Assembly (NCBI GenBank): GCA_024653355.1
Contig: JANLFQ010000004.1
Span: 23,227 to 87,226 of the forward strand
Direction of reading: 5' to 3'
Source of the DNA: a candidate division WOR-3 bacterium
GTDB lineage: Bacteria; Hydrothermota; Tepidihabitantia; Tepidihabitantales; Tepidihabitantaceae
DNA length: 64,000 bases
In this document: piece by piece, positions 7,485-15,959 of the stretch
How the letters are laid out: every line of letters begins with the position of its first letter
How positions within the stretch are numbered: position 1 is the stretch's first letter
The notes under the pieces: generated by a model
The model's database searches: none
What the model saw: only the letters and a program-made list of their open reading frames with translations
What the model was told of the DNA's origin: nothing
Made by a program: the position numbers and the translations under genes

Positions 7485-10184
7485 TTACTGCCGATTAACA
7501 ACCAACTTCTGCACCAGCACCCGTTGGGCTTGTTGTAGTCTTACCCAGTAGATGCCGTTAGGTATCGACGCCAGGTTCAGGGTCTGCCTGTTAATCTTTG
7601 TGAAGTTAAACCGTTTTTTCAGGCGGAGTGCACCGGTTATGTCATAAAGCGCAATCGTCGTTAAACCACTGTGGGGAGTTGAATAAAAGATGTTGATTTC
7701 GTTACCGCGACACGGGTTAGGAAAGAGGCTGAAATTAAATCCCGGTGTTGCAGAAAAAACGGTTACACCCTGGGACGGTGCCGGTGAGTTTAATGTTGGG
7801 GTGTAATAGCTCCACAGTTCTCGGGTTTTGTTACCCTTCAGGGCAAAAATCTTAGTTGGAGAATAAACGGTGATGTCACCACCACCTTTCACTCTTTTCT
7901 TTCTTCCAGTTGAACCAACCTCAGGCATTGGCACCAATTCACTCCAGGAGTCACCGGTGATGTAATAGCAGTAGAACTCACAGGTGTTCCCACCTTTTAA
8001 GGCGTAGATGGCGCCATCTCGATAGACAGCGCTACTACCTTCCTTTGCCTTTTTGTTCTTTCCGGTCCGGCTCAAAAAAGGCATCCCTTGAAGTCGCGTG
8101 GTGTCCCAGGTAAGGGTGTAAAGGTCAAACCGCCAGAATTCGTGGTATTTTGCCTTGTGGGCGTAGATGTACTGATTGCCATCGTACACCAACCAGGAAC
8201 CCTTGTCCCATTTGGGATGAATCACCTGGGGCGCTTCGGGCAAAATTTCCCAGGAGTCGGTGCTCAAATTAAAACGGTAAAACTCATTTTTGTAGCCCTT
8301 CAACAAATAAACAAAAGGAGTTCCGCCCTGCTCAACATACACAACATCACTGCCCCCTTTGACCTTTTTGTTTGATGGTCCCAAGGGAACATCGGGGAGT
8401 TGCCGCCAGGAATCACCTTCAAGATAATAACACCAGAATCCATTTGTGTTATTCCCTTTTATTGCAAAAACATGACCATACCCATCCGCGACACCAACCG
8501 CTCCCTTTGCCGGGCCTTTGCCTTCACTCCCTCCGGGCCACAGGTTCAGTTCGTGCCAGGTATCAGCCTCGGGGTCATAACAGTAGAAATCACCGGCCTT
8601 ATTACCCTTGGCAGCGAAAATTAAACCGCTCCCTTGGTCAAAGGTCAACCAGCCGCCATCCTTTACCGATTTTCCCGAAGGTGTCAATGGCATCGGGGTT
8701 ACTTCATACCAGCCGGCCTGGTTTCTACCCCCACCTTGATAAACAGCAAATTGGCCCAGCCGCCAGTCGTTATCCGGATAGGTATCACCGATTGCCACGG
8801 TTGAACAACATACTGCCCATCGTCCGGTATCCATGCCGACATTGTATGAAACAAAATCAATTGTGGTATCAGCCCCTGCCGACAGATTGGAAACAATACA
8901 CGAATTGGTGTAGGTTCTTATACCGGACGGATTGGTCAAGCCAACATAAGCATAGAATGTCGCCGGATTTGCCGAATTATTCTTCCAGCGGGCGCGCGGG
9001 ACAATCGTTGTGTTGGTGTCATACACACCCATCGGTGCAAATATTTCGGTCACCGCCACATCAAAGTTATTACTCGAACCGCCCGGGATTACCCGGAAAA
9101 ACCGCAGAATAACATCGTTATTCGGGTCAATGTCACCTTCGGCATATGTGGAACATTTTACCGTCCAGCGCCCGGTGTCATTTAAAGCAAACGGGGTAAA
9201 GAACAGAACTGTATCGGTCAAACCAGGGTGCCCCTGGACAAACTTTCCAGGCAATGCGTACCGTTGTCCTGCCGGGTTAATAAAGATAAACCAGGCGTAG
9301 TAGTCATCAGGGTGAGGCTGACGATTGCGCCACCTTCCGGTTGGTACGATGATCGTTCCCAAAGGGATATTACCCACCGGTTCTAAAACCTCTTCAGTCG
9401 AAATGTCGGTGCGCGCTGGCAGGTTGTAACCGATTTCAAGGTAAGGTGTATACTGTCCGCTACCAACACCATAAACTTTTAAAACTGCGCCCGTGCGGTT
9501 CGTCCATTCATGTAATCCTAAGGCAATCCAGTTCTGACTTAAACACGACTCTACCGCCGCTCGTCCCGTCGCGTTCAGGATGCGCGTTATCCAACCGGTG
9601 CCATGCGTCTGGGCATAGGTAATTGCGGTGCCGCTCGTTATCCAGTTCCAGAGCGTCTGGGGAGTCTGCGGCACCGGGTCACCAGGAAGCAAACGGACAA
9701 ATGTACTCGGACCATTGGTTGCTTCGTAACAGTAGTAGTTAAGACTCACGGTATCGATTATTGCGTCGTCCGGTATCGAAGATAAGTCAAACTTAAACCA
9801 ACCTTGGTACCACCACTGAGAAGCGCTTTGCGGTTGACTGGTAGCGATAAGATCACCCGTATATTTTTCATAATTGTTGTTTCTTGTCCTTACATTTCCG
9901 GTCCAGAAATTATCATTTTGAGGATAGGCACGCCGGGTTGATTCCGCCATAATCGGCAGTCTTTCAATCCCCTGATGTTGGTCAACAGGTTGGGCATAAA
10001 TTCTGGTGACATAGCGGTTGTTGATTAAGTAAAAATTTGGGGCGGATTCCGAACGAACGGAATCGATTTGGCTTGGGCTAAAGGGGAATGACCGGCTCGA
10101 AACCGGCGCGCCAAGAGAAAAATAAAACACAGCGGACAAGCCAATTAAAAAAAACAATCGACGTGCCATATTCCTCCTTATCAA
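7485..10184 (-). CDS. Secreted Kelch-repeat protein with DNRLRE-like domain and C-terminal sorting domain
   Basis: This 899-residue exported protein has a signal peptide (MARRLFFLIGLSAVFYFSLG after a short leader). Next comes a DNRLRE-like beta-sandwich at about 95-250 (QWWYQGWFKFDLSSIP), then two CARDB-like Ig segments at about 255-490 (TGRWTVKCSTYAEGD, TGRWAVCCSTVAIGD). Six or seven Kelch-like blades follow at about 490-800 (FYCYDPEADTWHEL, FYCYYITGDSWSEL). The Por-type tail begins at LFPNPCRGNEI and ends in KLVVNRQ. It is a structural or binding surface protein with no catalytic residues noticed. A strong promoter and an AAGGAGG site precede it. The first in-frame ATG is used; a start four codons later (MARR) is also possible. 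Confidence 0.8.
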   Translation of the reverse strand: MIRRNMARRLFFLIGLSAVFYFSLGAPVSSRSFPFSPSQIDSVRSESAPNFYLINNRYVTRIYAQPVDQHQGIERLPIMAESTRRAYPQNDNFWTGNVRTRNNNYEKYTGDLIATSQPQSASQWWYQGWFKFDLSSIPDDAIIDTVSLNYYCYEATNGPSTFVRLLPGDPVPQTPQTLWNWITSGTAITYAQTHGTGWITRILNATGRAAVESCLSQNWIALGLHEWTNRTGAVLKVYGVGSGQYTPYLEIGYNLPARTDISTEEVLEPVGNIPLGTIIVPTGRWRNRQPHPDDYYAWFIFINPAGQRYALPGKFVQGHPGLTDTVLFFTPFALNDTGRWTVKCSTYAEGDIDPNNDVILRFFRVIPGGSSNNFDVAVTEIFAPMGVYDTNTTIVPRARWKNNSANPATFYAYVGLTNPSGIRTYTNSCIVSNLSAGADTTIDFVSYNVGMDTGRWAVCCSTVAIGDTYPDNDWRLGQFAVYQGGGRNQAGWYEVTPMPLTPSGKSVKDGGWLTFDQGSGLIFAAKGNKAGDFYCYDPEADTWHELNLWPGGSEGKGPAKGAVGVADGYGHVFAIKGNNTNGFWCYYLEGDSWRQLPDVPLGPSNKKVKGGSDVVYVEQGGTPFVYLLKGYKNEFYRFNLSTDSWEILPEAPQVIHPKWDKGSWLVYDGNQYIYAHKAKYHEFWRFDLYTLTWDTTRLQGMPFLSRTGKNKKAKEGSSAVYRDGAIYALKGGNTCEFYCYYITGDSWSELVPMPEVGSTGRKKRVKGGGDITVYSPTKIFALKGNKTRELWSYYTPTLNSPAPSQGVTVFSATPGFNFSLFPNPCRGNEINIFYSTPHSGLTTIALYDITGALRLKKRFNFTKINRQTLNLASIPNGIYWVRLQQAQRVLVQKLVVNRQ

Positions 10185-10258
10185 CTCAACTTTTTAACCT
10201 TTTGGTAGGGGTTGGTAGGGGTAAGTCCAGCACTCATTACCCTCGTCATTCTGTTTAA

Positions 10259-10286
10259 ATTATAATCTTAAAATGGGTTTTGTCAA
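10259..10286 (-). promoter_or_regulatory. Promoter of the Kelch protein gene
   Basis: On the minus strand TTGACA (10286-10281), 16 nt, TATAAT (10264-10259). The leader of about 70 nt holds a direct repeat of GGTAGGGG (plus-strand sense) near 10204-10220 and a normal ribosome site. Confidence 0.75.
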
Positions 10287-10458
10287 TAGTTAAAGCGGTG
10301 ACGCCCTTTCCCGTTGACGAAAAACAAATCCCCCTCCCACCAGTTATCAAATTTATTTTGCATAGCCAAAGATTTAATTCTACGGGAAATGGAAATCTCA
10401 TAACAATTTAACAACTGTTTGGTTTATTTTTGGTGAAGCCCGCGCCACAATGCATTAG

Positions 10459-10487
10459 TTGATAAAAGTTCTTATTGGCGATATATT
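10459..10487 (+). promoter_or_regulatory. Promoter of the WG-repeat lipoprotein gene
   Basis: TTGATA at 10459-10464, 17 nt, TATATT at 10482-10487. An AAGGAGG site follows just before the start. Apart from this and the divergent promoter, the AT-rich 10185-10547 interval shows nothing I can identify. Confidence 0.65.
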
Positions 10488-10547
10488 AGTATTAGTTATG
10501 CGTTATTTAAAAGGTCGAGCCGTGCTTTTAAGTTAAGGAGGTGAAGG

Positions 10548-11561
10548 TTGAAAAAAACTTTTCTTCTCATAATCCTCACATCAATTTTAATTTCCTGCGG
10601 TCAAAGGCGAAGAGAAGGAACCAAAACCAACTCCGAGCCCGTTGCACTGTATTCGATAACGGTTAACAGCCGATACGGTTATATTGACAGAACCGGTCGG
10701 GTCGTTATTGAACCGCAGTTTATTGCCGGCGGGGAGTTCTCGGAAGGACTGGCAGCGGTAACAATTGAAACCAGCGGCAAATGCGGCTATATTGACAAAA
10801 CCGGCAGGTTTGTCATTAAACCGCAGTTCGATTTGGCGGGTGAATTTTCCAAAGGTTTGGCACGGGTAAAAGTGGGCGAAAAATACGGCTTCATCGACAA
10901 AACCGGCAGGTTTGTCATCGAGCCGCAGTTCGATTTCGTTATGGACTTTTCGGACGATTTGGCGCTGGTAAAGGTAAATGATAAACACGGTTACATCAAC
11001 AAAAATGGCAAGTTTGTAATTGCGCCCCGATTCAGCGATGCGCGCAATTTCGTTGACGGTCTGGCGCTTGTGGCAATCGGCGAAAAATACGGCTTCATCG
11101 ACATAAATGGCCGGTGTGTCATCGAACCGCAGTTCGATTTGGCGGACAATTTTTCTGAGGGCCGCGCCCGAATCAGGATTGGCGACAAGTGGGGTTACAT
11201 TGACAGAAACGGCCGGATTGTGATTAAACCCCAGTTCGCTTGGGCAGGAAACTTCTGTGAAGGTGTGGCACTGGTCCAGGTGGGCAAGAAGTACGGCTTT
11301 ATCGATTCCAGCGGTAACTTTGTAATTAAGCCGCAGTTCTGGCGGGCTGACTATTTCTCCGAGGGACTGGCATCGGCGGCAATCGGGAACCTCTACGGCT
11401 ACATTGACAAGACCGGCAGGTTTGTCATCGAGCCGCAGTTCGATTTAGCCGGTGGTTTCTCCGAAAGCCTGGCATTAGTGGGAATCGGTGTCAAGTATGG
11501 CTATATCGATAAAACCGGAAAGTTTGTGTGGGGACCTAAAGACCCCTTTGGTGAAGAATAA
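10548..11561 (+). CDS. WG-repeat (KWG) lipoprotein
   Basis: This 337-residue lipoprotein starts at TTG 10548, eight nt after an AAGGAGG ribosome site. The lipobox is SILISC with Cys17. Eight full WG repeats of about 34 residues follow, each like YGYIDKTGRFVIEPQF then FSEGLA, plus a shorter ninth repeat (YGYIDKTGKFVWGP) at the C-terminus. WG repeats form beta-rich, possibly propeller-like scaffolds; no enzymatic role is known to me. The protein should be anchored in the outer or inner membrane. It has its own promoter and converges with the thioredoxin lipoprotein gene. Confidence 0.85.
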   Translation: MKKTFLLIILTSILISCGQRRREGTKTNSEPVALYSITVNSRYGYIDRTGRVVIEPQFIAGGEFSEGLAAVTIETSGKCGYIDKTGRFVIKPQFDLAGEFSKGLARVKVGEKYGFIDKTGRFVIEPQFDFVMDFSDDLALVKVNDKHGYINKNGKFVIAPRFSDARNFVDGLALVAIGEKYGFIDINGRCVIEPQFDLADNFSEGRARIRIGDKWGYIDRNGRIVIKPQFAWAGNFCEGVALVQVGKKYGFIDSSGNFVIKPQFWRADYFSEGLASAAIGNLYGYIDKTGRFVIEPQFDLAGGFSESLALVGIGVKYGYIDKTGKFVWGPKDPFGEE

Positions 11562-11580
11562 CCGCTTTTTCTCGCGCCTG

Positions 11581-12099
11581 TTACTTGATAAACCCGTGCG
11601 CCTTGAACCGGGCGATGATTGAGTCCTTGCTCATCAAACCGACATTGCGGGAAAGTTCTTTGCCCGCCGGGTCAAGGAATACGAGGGTCGGAATCGCCTG
11701 AATCCCGAACTTGCGCGCCAGTTCCTGCTCTTTGTCGGTGTCAATGGAACGGACCTCAACCACGCCTTCGAATTCGCGGGCAATCTCTTCAACTATCGGT
11801 GCCTGCTTTTTGCAGGGCGGACACCAGGTAGCAAAAAAGTCCCACAGTTTCGGTAGTTCCGCCGGCTTTTCGCTCTTTTCCGCCACCTTTTCTGGCGGCA
11901 CATTTTCTGCCGGTGTTACCGGTGTGGGTTCTGGGGCAACCGTCGGCGCCGTTGATTCCGGCTTGACCGTTTCGGTTGTTTCCAGGCTCAATGTGTCCTG
12001 AACCGTTGCCGGCGCTTCAGTTTTTGTCGGCTTCTGTCCGCCGCAAACGATAAAAAGCAGTGCGCTGCCGAAGACCAAAAACTTTTTCAACTTCATCAT
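11581..12099 (-). CDS. Thioredoxin-domain lipoprotein
   Basis: This 172-residue periplasmic lipoprotein has lipobox FIVC with Cys19 and a long Pro/Glu/Thr-rich spacer at about 22-72. The thioredoxin domain then carries active site WCPPC near residue 90 and the cis-Pro loop AIPTLVFL. The spacer would hold the redox domain away from the membrane. It could reduce periplasmic disulfides or donate electrons to a peroxidase; the partner is unknown. CcdA of the upstream operon could keep it reduced. It has a GGAG site before ATG 12099, and the second Met is equally possible. Confidence 0.85.
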   Translation of the reverse strand: MMKLKKFLVFGSALLFIVCGGQKPTKTEAPATVQDTLSLETTETVKPESTAPTVAPEPTPVTPAENVPPEKVAEKSEKPAELPKLWDFFATWCPPCKKQAPIVEEIAREFEGVVEVRSIDTDKEQELARKFGIQAIPTLVFLDPAGKELSRNVGLMSKDSIIARFKAHGFIK

Positions 12100-12309
12100 T
12101 CACAACTCCTTTTCAACGGATTTACAGTTACCATTTTTATCATCTACTACCTTACCTTTTTTATCAAGGGCATATCGTTTAACGCTCCCAGCATAAAAGA
12201 AAACTTCGCAAACTAAAATATTGTTAATTTTCATCATCACAATTTAATGTAATGCGGCCTCAATTTAATGTCAAGCAGAAGCCGGGGAGTGCCGAACGAA
12301 GTTAAACTT

Positions 12310-13962
12310 TTATACGGGGACAGGCGCATCTCCCGTGCCGTCATTACGAGGCATGCTTAAAAATTTGTTGACTTCGTTAAATATCAATTTCTCTCTATAC
12401 TGCACGAAATTTTTATAATTTTCCTCCGTCAAATTCTCTCTAGCTTTAAGAAAGAGCTCTTTAAGGTCTGGCACGTTGGAACCGAAAAACTCAATACCTT
12501 CCTCTGGAAGACTATCGCTTTTCAAAATATTTCTAGTCTTATTAATCAGTCTGAGGTTTCCGACATTATTTATTAGTTCATCAGAGATGTTCTTCTCTTT
12601 AAGAACACTTTGTGGAAAGATATGGTCTTTTTCCAAACTCCACCCTCTTTTTTGGGGAATATCAGTAACCCCACCTTGAGTTATATTTAGCACTAAATCC
12701 AAATCATATAACATGGTATTTAAGAAACGGAAACTTATACCTGTTCTTCTTTCTAAGTATTTACTGATGTCTTCTATCGGAAAAATATTGGGGTTTGCAT
12801 GTTTGGTTATTATATTGTGAAGTGCATCCAGTTTCCCGTCAGGACCGTGCGAATAAAATCTCATAAAGAAAGACATGTATAAATATTGCCGAAGTTTCCA
12901 TGCTTGCCCATCAGGTATCTGTTGGTGGGGTTGCCTATAAATAAAATCAGCTATTGGGATTAAGGCTAAGTCAGATTTGAGAAATCTTTTAGAAAGTATT
13001 TTTGCATCACTTTTCAAGAACTGTATAGTGGACAACAGCGCACTTTTAAGTGCATTAAAATCTGCTTCGAGCCTGTCGAGATATTGTTTATCTTTGAGTT
13101 TATTCACATCATACTTAGCACCCTTATCAAAGAGCACAAAAGAAGTTTTGATTATAAAATCAAGATCAAATTCGTATTCTCCACCTCCGTTCAACTCGTC
13201 AACAATCTCAATAAATTCTCTTTCCATGTCAGGGATATTCAAAACAACCGTGGAGAACACCAAGTCAGACTTTGTTAATACAACGCCACCAGAGTTTACC
13301 CTTACAAAAACTTCCAACACATCCTCATATGGTAAATCCTCTTCTACATCCAGAATATGGATTTTTTCATCAATGTTGAATACACGGATAAATTTGCTTA
13401 AGTTTCTTAGCACTATCTTTTTCACATCGTCTGTGTCGCTACTAAATTGTTCAGATACAAATTCTGGTACTTGTTCGATTCTCAGGTTTACTATATCTAT
13501 CAGCTTTACCCAGTGCGGATCTTCTTGGGCCTGTTCAGGCATCATAAATTGAAATTGATAGCGTAGATCGTTTTCCTCGTTTTGAGGATTGCTGTCGACT
13601 TTAAAATATAAATATTCTCTATCGTAACTTCCCAAAAATCCCATATAAAGCGATTGCAGCCTTTGCTGACCGTCCAAAACAAGGTAAGGTGTAGGTGACG
13701 GAGTTATCTCTTCTGCAATAAGACGAACACCAGTTTTGTAATCTTTAGTAAATCTTCTACATCTAATTTGCATATTTGTCGGCGGCCTCCAAACAAGGAA
13801 AGATCCGATAGGATAGTCGTTCATGAGAGAATCGAATAATTTACATATCCTATTTCGTTCCCAAACAAATGACCTTTGAATTGAAGGAAGTCTGTAGCTT
13901 CCTTCTTCTATGCCTCTTACTACATCAAATATCCGTTGCGTTCGTCTTATTCGTTCCAGCAT
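12310..13962 (-). CDS. DUF262/DUF1524 (GmrSD-type) protein, probable phage-defence nuclease
   Basis: This 550-residue protein has an N-terminal DUF262 domain with the ParB-like nucleotide motif DGQQR at residues 97-101, and a C-terminal HNH region in which KDHIFPQSVL is followed by NNVGNLRLINKTRN, the DUF1524 pattern. GmrSD-type enzymes are modification-dependent, NTP-driven restriction nucleases aimed at phage DNA with modified bases. No methylase or partner gene is adjacent. The gene is visibly AT-rich (many TTT, AAA and ATA codons), unlike both neighbours, which suggests horizontal transfer. The last 14 residues (MPRNDGTGDAPVPV) appear to be encoded by an intergenic repeat. An AGAGGAG site precedes ATG 13962. 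Confidence 0.82.
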   Translation of the reverse strand: MLERIRRTQRIFDVVRGIEEGSYRLPSIQRSFVWERNRICKLFDSLMNDYPIGSFLVWRPPTNMQIRCRRFTKDYKTGVRLIAEEITPSPTPYLVLDGQQRLQSLYMGFLGSYDREYLYFKVDSNPQNEENDLRYQFQFMMPEQAQEDPHWVKLIDIVNLRIEQVPEFVSEQFSSDTDDVKKIVLRNLSKFIRVFNIDEKIHILDVEEDLPYEDVLEVFVRVNSGGVVLTKSDLVFSTVVLNIPDMEREFIEIVDELNGGGEYEFDLDFIIKTSFVLFDKGAKYDVNKLKDKQYLDRLEADFNALKSALLSTIQFLKSDAKILSKRFLKSDLALIPIADFIYRQPHQQIPDGQAWKLRQYLYMSFFMRFYSHGPDGKLDALHNIITKHANPNIFPIEDISKYLERRTGISFRFLNTMLYDLDLVLNITQGGVTDIPQKRGWSLEKDHIFPQSVLKEKNISDELINNVGNLRLINKTRNILKSDSLPEEGIEFFGSNVPDLKELFLKARENLTEENYKNFVQYREKLIFNEVNKFLSMPRNDGTGDAPVPV

Positions 13963-14059
13963 ATTCTCCTCTTATGGTTTTGGCAGACATTTGCCTATCT
14001 ACGAACATAAGTTATGCACTAAATTTTGCCATTAAAAATTGGGGTGTCAAGCACAAATC

Positions 14060-14257
14060 TTAATCCCCGACACCAATAAGTTTTACCCGTGCGCCGTTGC
14101 TGCCATGGTACTTTAAAGTATACACCCCGGAACGGGCTCTTTCTCCTAACTCTATACTTTTCAAAAAGTTAGGCGACGGACGCTCATTTTCCCTACCCAT
14201 CCCTACTACTACCCCGGAGATGGTATTGGATATTGCGAACCGCACCGTTTGTGAACC
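14060..14257 (-). pseudogene. Decayed C-terminal sorting-domain fragment
   Basis: The minus strand encodes SQTVRFAISN, a degenerate middle, then LGERARSGVYTLKYHG and VKLIGVGD before a stop. This resembles the end of a Por-type sorting domain. A stop codon lies directly upstream in frame and there is no start or body, so this looks like the remnant of a lost secreted-protein gene. The rest of the 13963-14442 interval holds only the downstream promoter and an inverted repeat. Confidence 0.4.
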
Positions 14258-14322
14258 TCAACTTAGATTCAAACACCCTCCTTTTGACCGGTAAAACATG
14301 AGAAGGGCAACCGCCCGCGTCT

Positions 14323-14369
14323 TATACCCGGTTTGTTATCGAATTGACAAACCCAATGCACCGGGTATA
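14323..14369. promoter_or_regulatory. Perfect 10-bp inverted repeat around a promoter
   Basis: TATACCCGGT at 14323-14332 and ACCGGGTATA at 14360-14369 are exact complements, 27 nt apart. The -35 box lies in the loop and the right arm overlaps the -10 box, so a dimeric regulator or a DNA hairpin could block the promoter. Confidence 0.6.
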
Positions 14370-14371
14370 GT
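14344..14371 (+). promoter_or_regulatory. Promoter of the Ig/beta-helix lipoprotein gene
   Basis: TTGACA at 14344-14349, 16 nt, TATAGT at 14366-14371. An AGAAGGAG site follows before ATG 14443. Confidence 0.75.
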
Positions 14372-14442
14372 ATTGGCGGATGCCGTTTGTCTTTCTTGAT
14401 TAAGACAAGGTATTCAAAAACCTAAACCCAGAAGGAGTTAAG

Positions 14443-15906
14443 ATGAGAAGAGTAACTGTTCTCAGTATCGTCACGGCACTGGTTGCGATACTGGCAACCT
14501 GCGTGACCAGCGACACCACTAACCCCCAGGTTACAATCGTCAGCCCCGTAAACAACGATACCATTGCCGCCGGTAACATCTTGATTAAAGCGTATGCCAC
14601 CGACAACAAAGCGGTAACCAAAGTTGAATTCTATATTGACAACACCCTTAAGGGTTCAGACCAGGCCGGTACCGCCGACACCTTCCGCTACATCTGGGAT
14701 GCTGCTGCCGAAACCCCGGGCTCGGTTCACACAATTTATGCCAAAGCCTATGATGCGGCGGAAAATTCAGCAACATCCGCTGTCATCACGATTGTGATTG
14801 CTGGTGGTGGCGGTGGCACCGGACCAACGCACCATTCAGGTTCAATAACGCAGGATGAAACCTGGTATCCTTCCGGCAATCCTCACATAATTGACAACGA
14901 CATTTCGGTCCAAAACAACGCCACCCTGACCATTAAACCGGGCTGTATTGTCAAGTTTGCCCCGGGAACCGAACTTTATACCGGATACGCCAGCACCGCC
15001 GGTGCCATCATCGCCAACGGCACCCCGGACTCAATCATACTTTTCACCTCGAATGTTGCCACGCCATCACCAGGCGACTGGCATAATGTTGGTCTCTATG
15101 ACCTGGCAATGAGCACCTCCAGTTTCAGTTACTGCGTATTTGAATATGGCGGTGGTTCGTCAAGCTGGCCCGGTGAGTTCTACGCCCAAAGCATCACCAA
15201 TGTAAAAATTACCAACTGCACCTTCCGTCACAGCGGAAATTACGGTGTTTATCTCCACGACAATACCGGTTTCCAGACCTTTACCAATAACACCATTACC
15301 AGTTGCAACCAGTTCCCGCTCCACATCCATGCCGAATATGTCCGGACCATCGGCACCGGCAACAGTTTCACCGGCAACACCCAGAACGGCATCCTGGTTA
15401 AAGGGGGAACGGTCATCAACTCCGGCACCTGGCTAAATCACGGTGTCCCATATGTTATCAACGGCGATGTCAGCGTGGGCAGCAACACCAACAACCCGGT
15501 TCTGACCATCGCGCCCGGCACCACGATTCAACTTATGCCCGATGTTGAGTTTTACTGCGGTTACAGTGGCCGCGGCGCGATTAAAGCCGACGGCACCAGC
15601 GGGCGCATCCGCTTCATCAGTTCCTCACCATCACCAGGTCGGGGTGACTGGCAGTCCATCGGGTTTTACGACAACACCATTGACGCCGATGCCAAACTTA
15701 TCAACTGCACCATTGAATACGGCGCTGGTGACGGCTATGGCAACATCTACATCGACGATGCCTTGCCCCAAATCCAGAACGACTCAATCGGTCACAGCGC
15801 CGCCTATGGCATCTATCTCACCGGTAGCGAATACCCATCACCCGCGGAACTCCGCGCCAACAACACATTTTACGACTGCGTTAACGGCGACATCCGGGAA
15901 CCTTAG
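14443..15906 (+). CDS. Lipoprotein with Ig-like domain and parallel beta-helix
   Basis: This 487-residue protein has a signal peptide with a likely lipobox ILATC at about residue 20. A Big-type Ig domain at about 28-120 (VTIVSPVNNDTI, TKVEFYIDN) is followed by a Gly-rich linker (AGGGGGTG) and a right-handed parallel beta-helix from about 130 to the end. The helix contains DETWYPSGNPHIIDNDI, LTIKPGCIVKFAPGTEL and its later copy LTIAPGTTIQLMP. Beta-helices of this kind usually bind or cleave polysaccharide; no catalytic set could be identified. There is no C-terminal sorting domain, in keeping with lipid anchoring. A strong terminator follows. Confidence 0.78.
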   Translation: MRRVTVLSIVTALVAILATCVTSDTTNPQVTIVSPVNNDTIAAGNILIKAYATDNKAVTKVEFYIDNTLKGSDQAGTADTFRYIWDAAAETPGSVHTIYAKAYDAAENSATSAVITIVIAGGGGGTGPTHHSGSITQDETWYPSGNPHIIDNDISVQNNATLTIKPGCIVKFAPGTELYTGYASTAGAIIANGTPDSIILFTSNVATPSPGDWHNVGLYDLAMSTSSFSYCVFEYGGGSSSWPGEFYAQSITNVKITNCTFRHSGNYGVYLHDNTGFQTFTNNTITSCNQFPLHIHAEYVRTIGTGNSFTGNTQNGILVKGGTVINSGTWLNHGVPYVINGDVSVGSNTNNPVLTIAPGTTIQLMPDVEFYCGYSGRGAIKADGTSGRIRFISSSPSPGRGDWQSIGFYDNTIDADAKLINCTIEYGAGDGYGNIYIDDALPQIQNDSIGHSAAYGIYLTGSEYPSPAELRANNTFYDCVNGDIREP

Positions 15907-15918
15907 ACCGAGACGAAA

Positions 15919-15945
15919 AAAGGGGCGGCGTTCTGCCGCCCCTTT
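15919..15945. terminator. Bidirectional rho-independent terminator
   Basis: A perfect 11-bp GC-rich stem (AAAGGGGCGGC with its complement) and a 5-nt loop separate two convergent genes. A and T runs on either side suit both strands. Confidence 0.85.
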
Positions 15946-15959
15946 AGTTTTTTATCACC

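Noticed and set aside
8372-9112. A 246-codon open frame on the plus strand
   Set aside because: It lies antisense inside the Kelch protein gene. The translation is low-complexity and rich in His, Pro and Arg, and there is no ribosome site.
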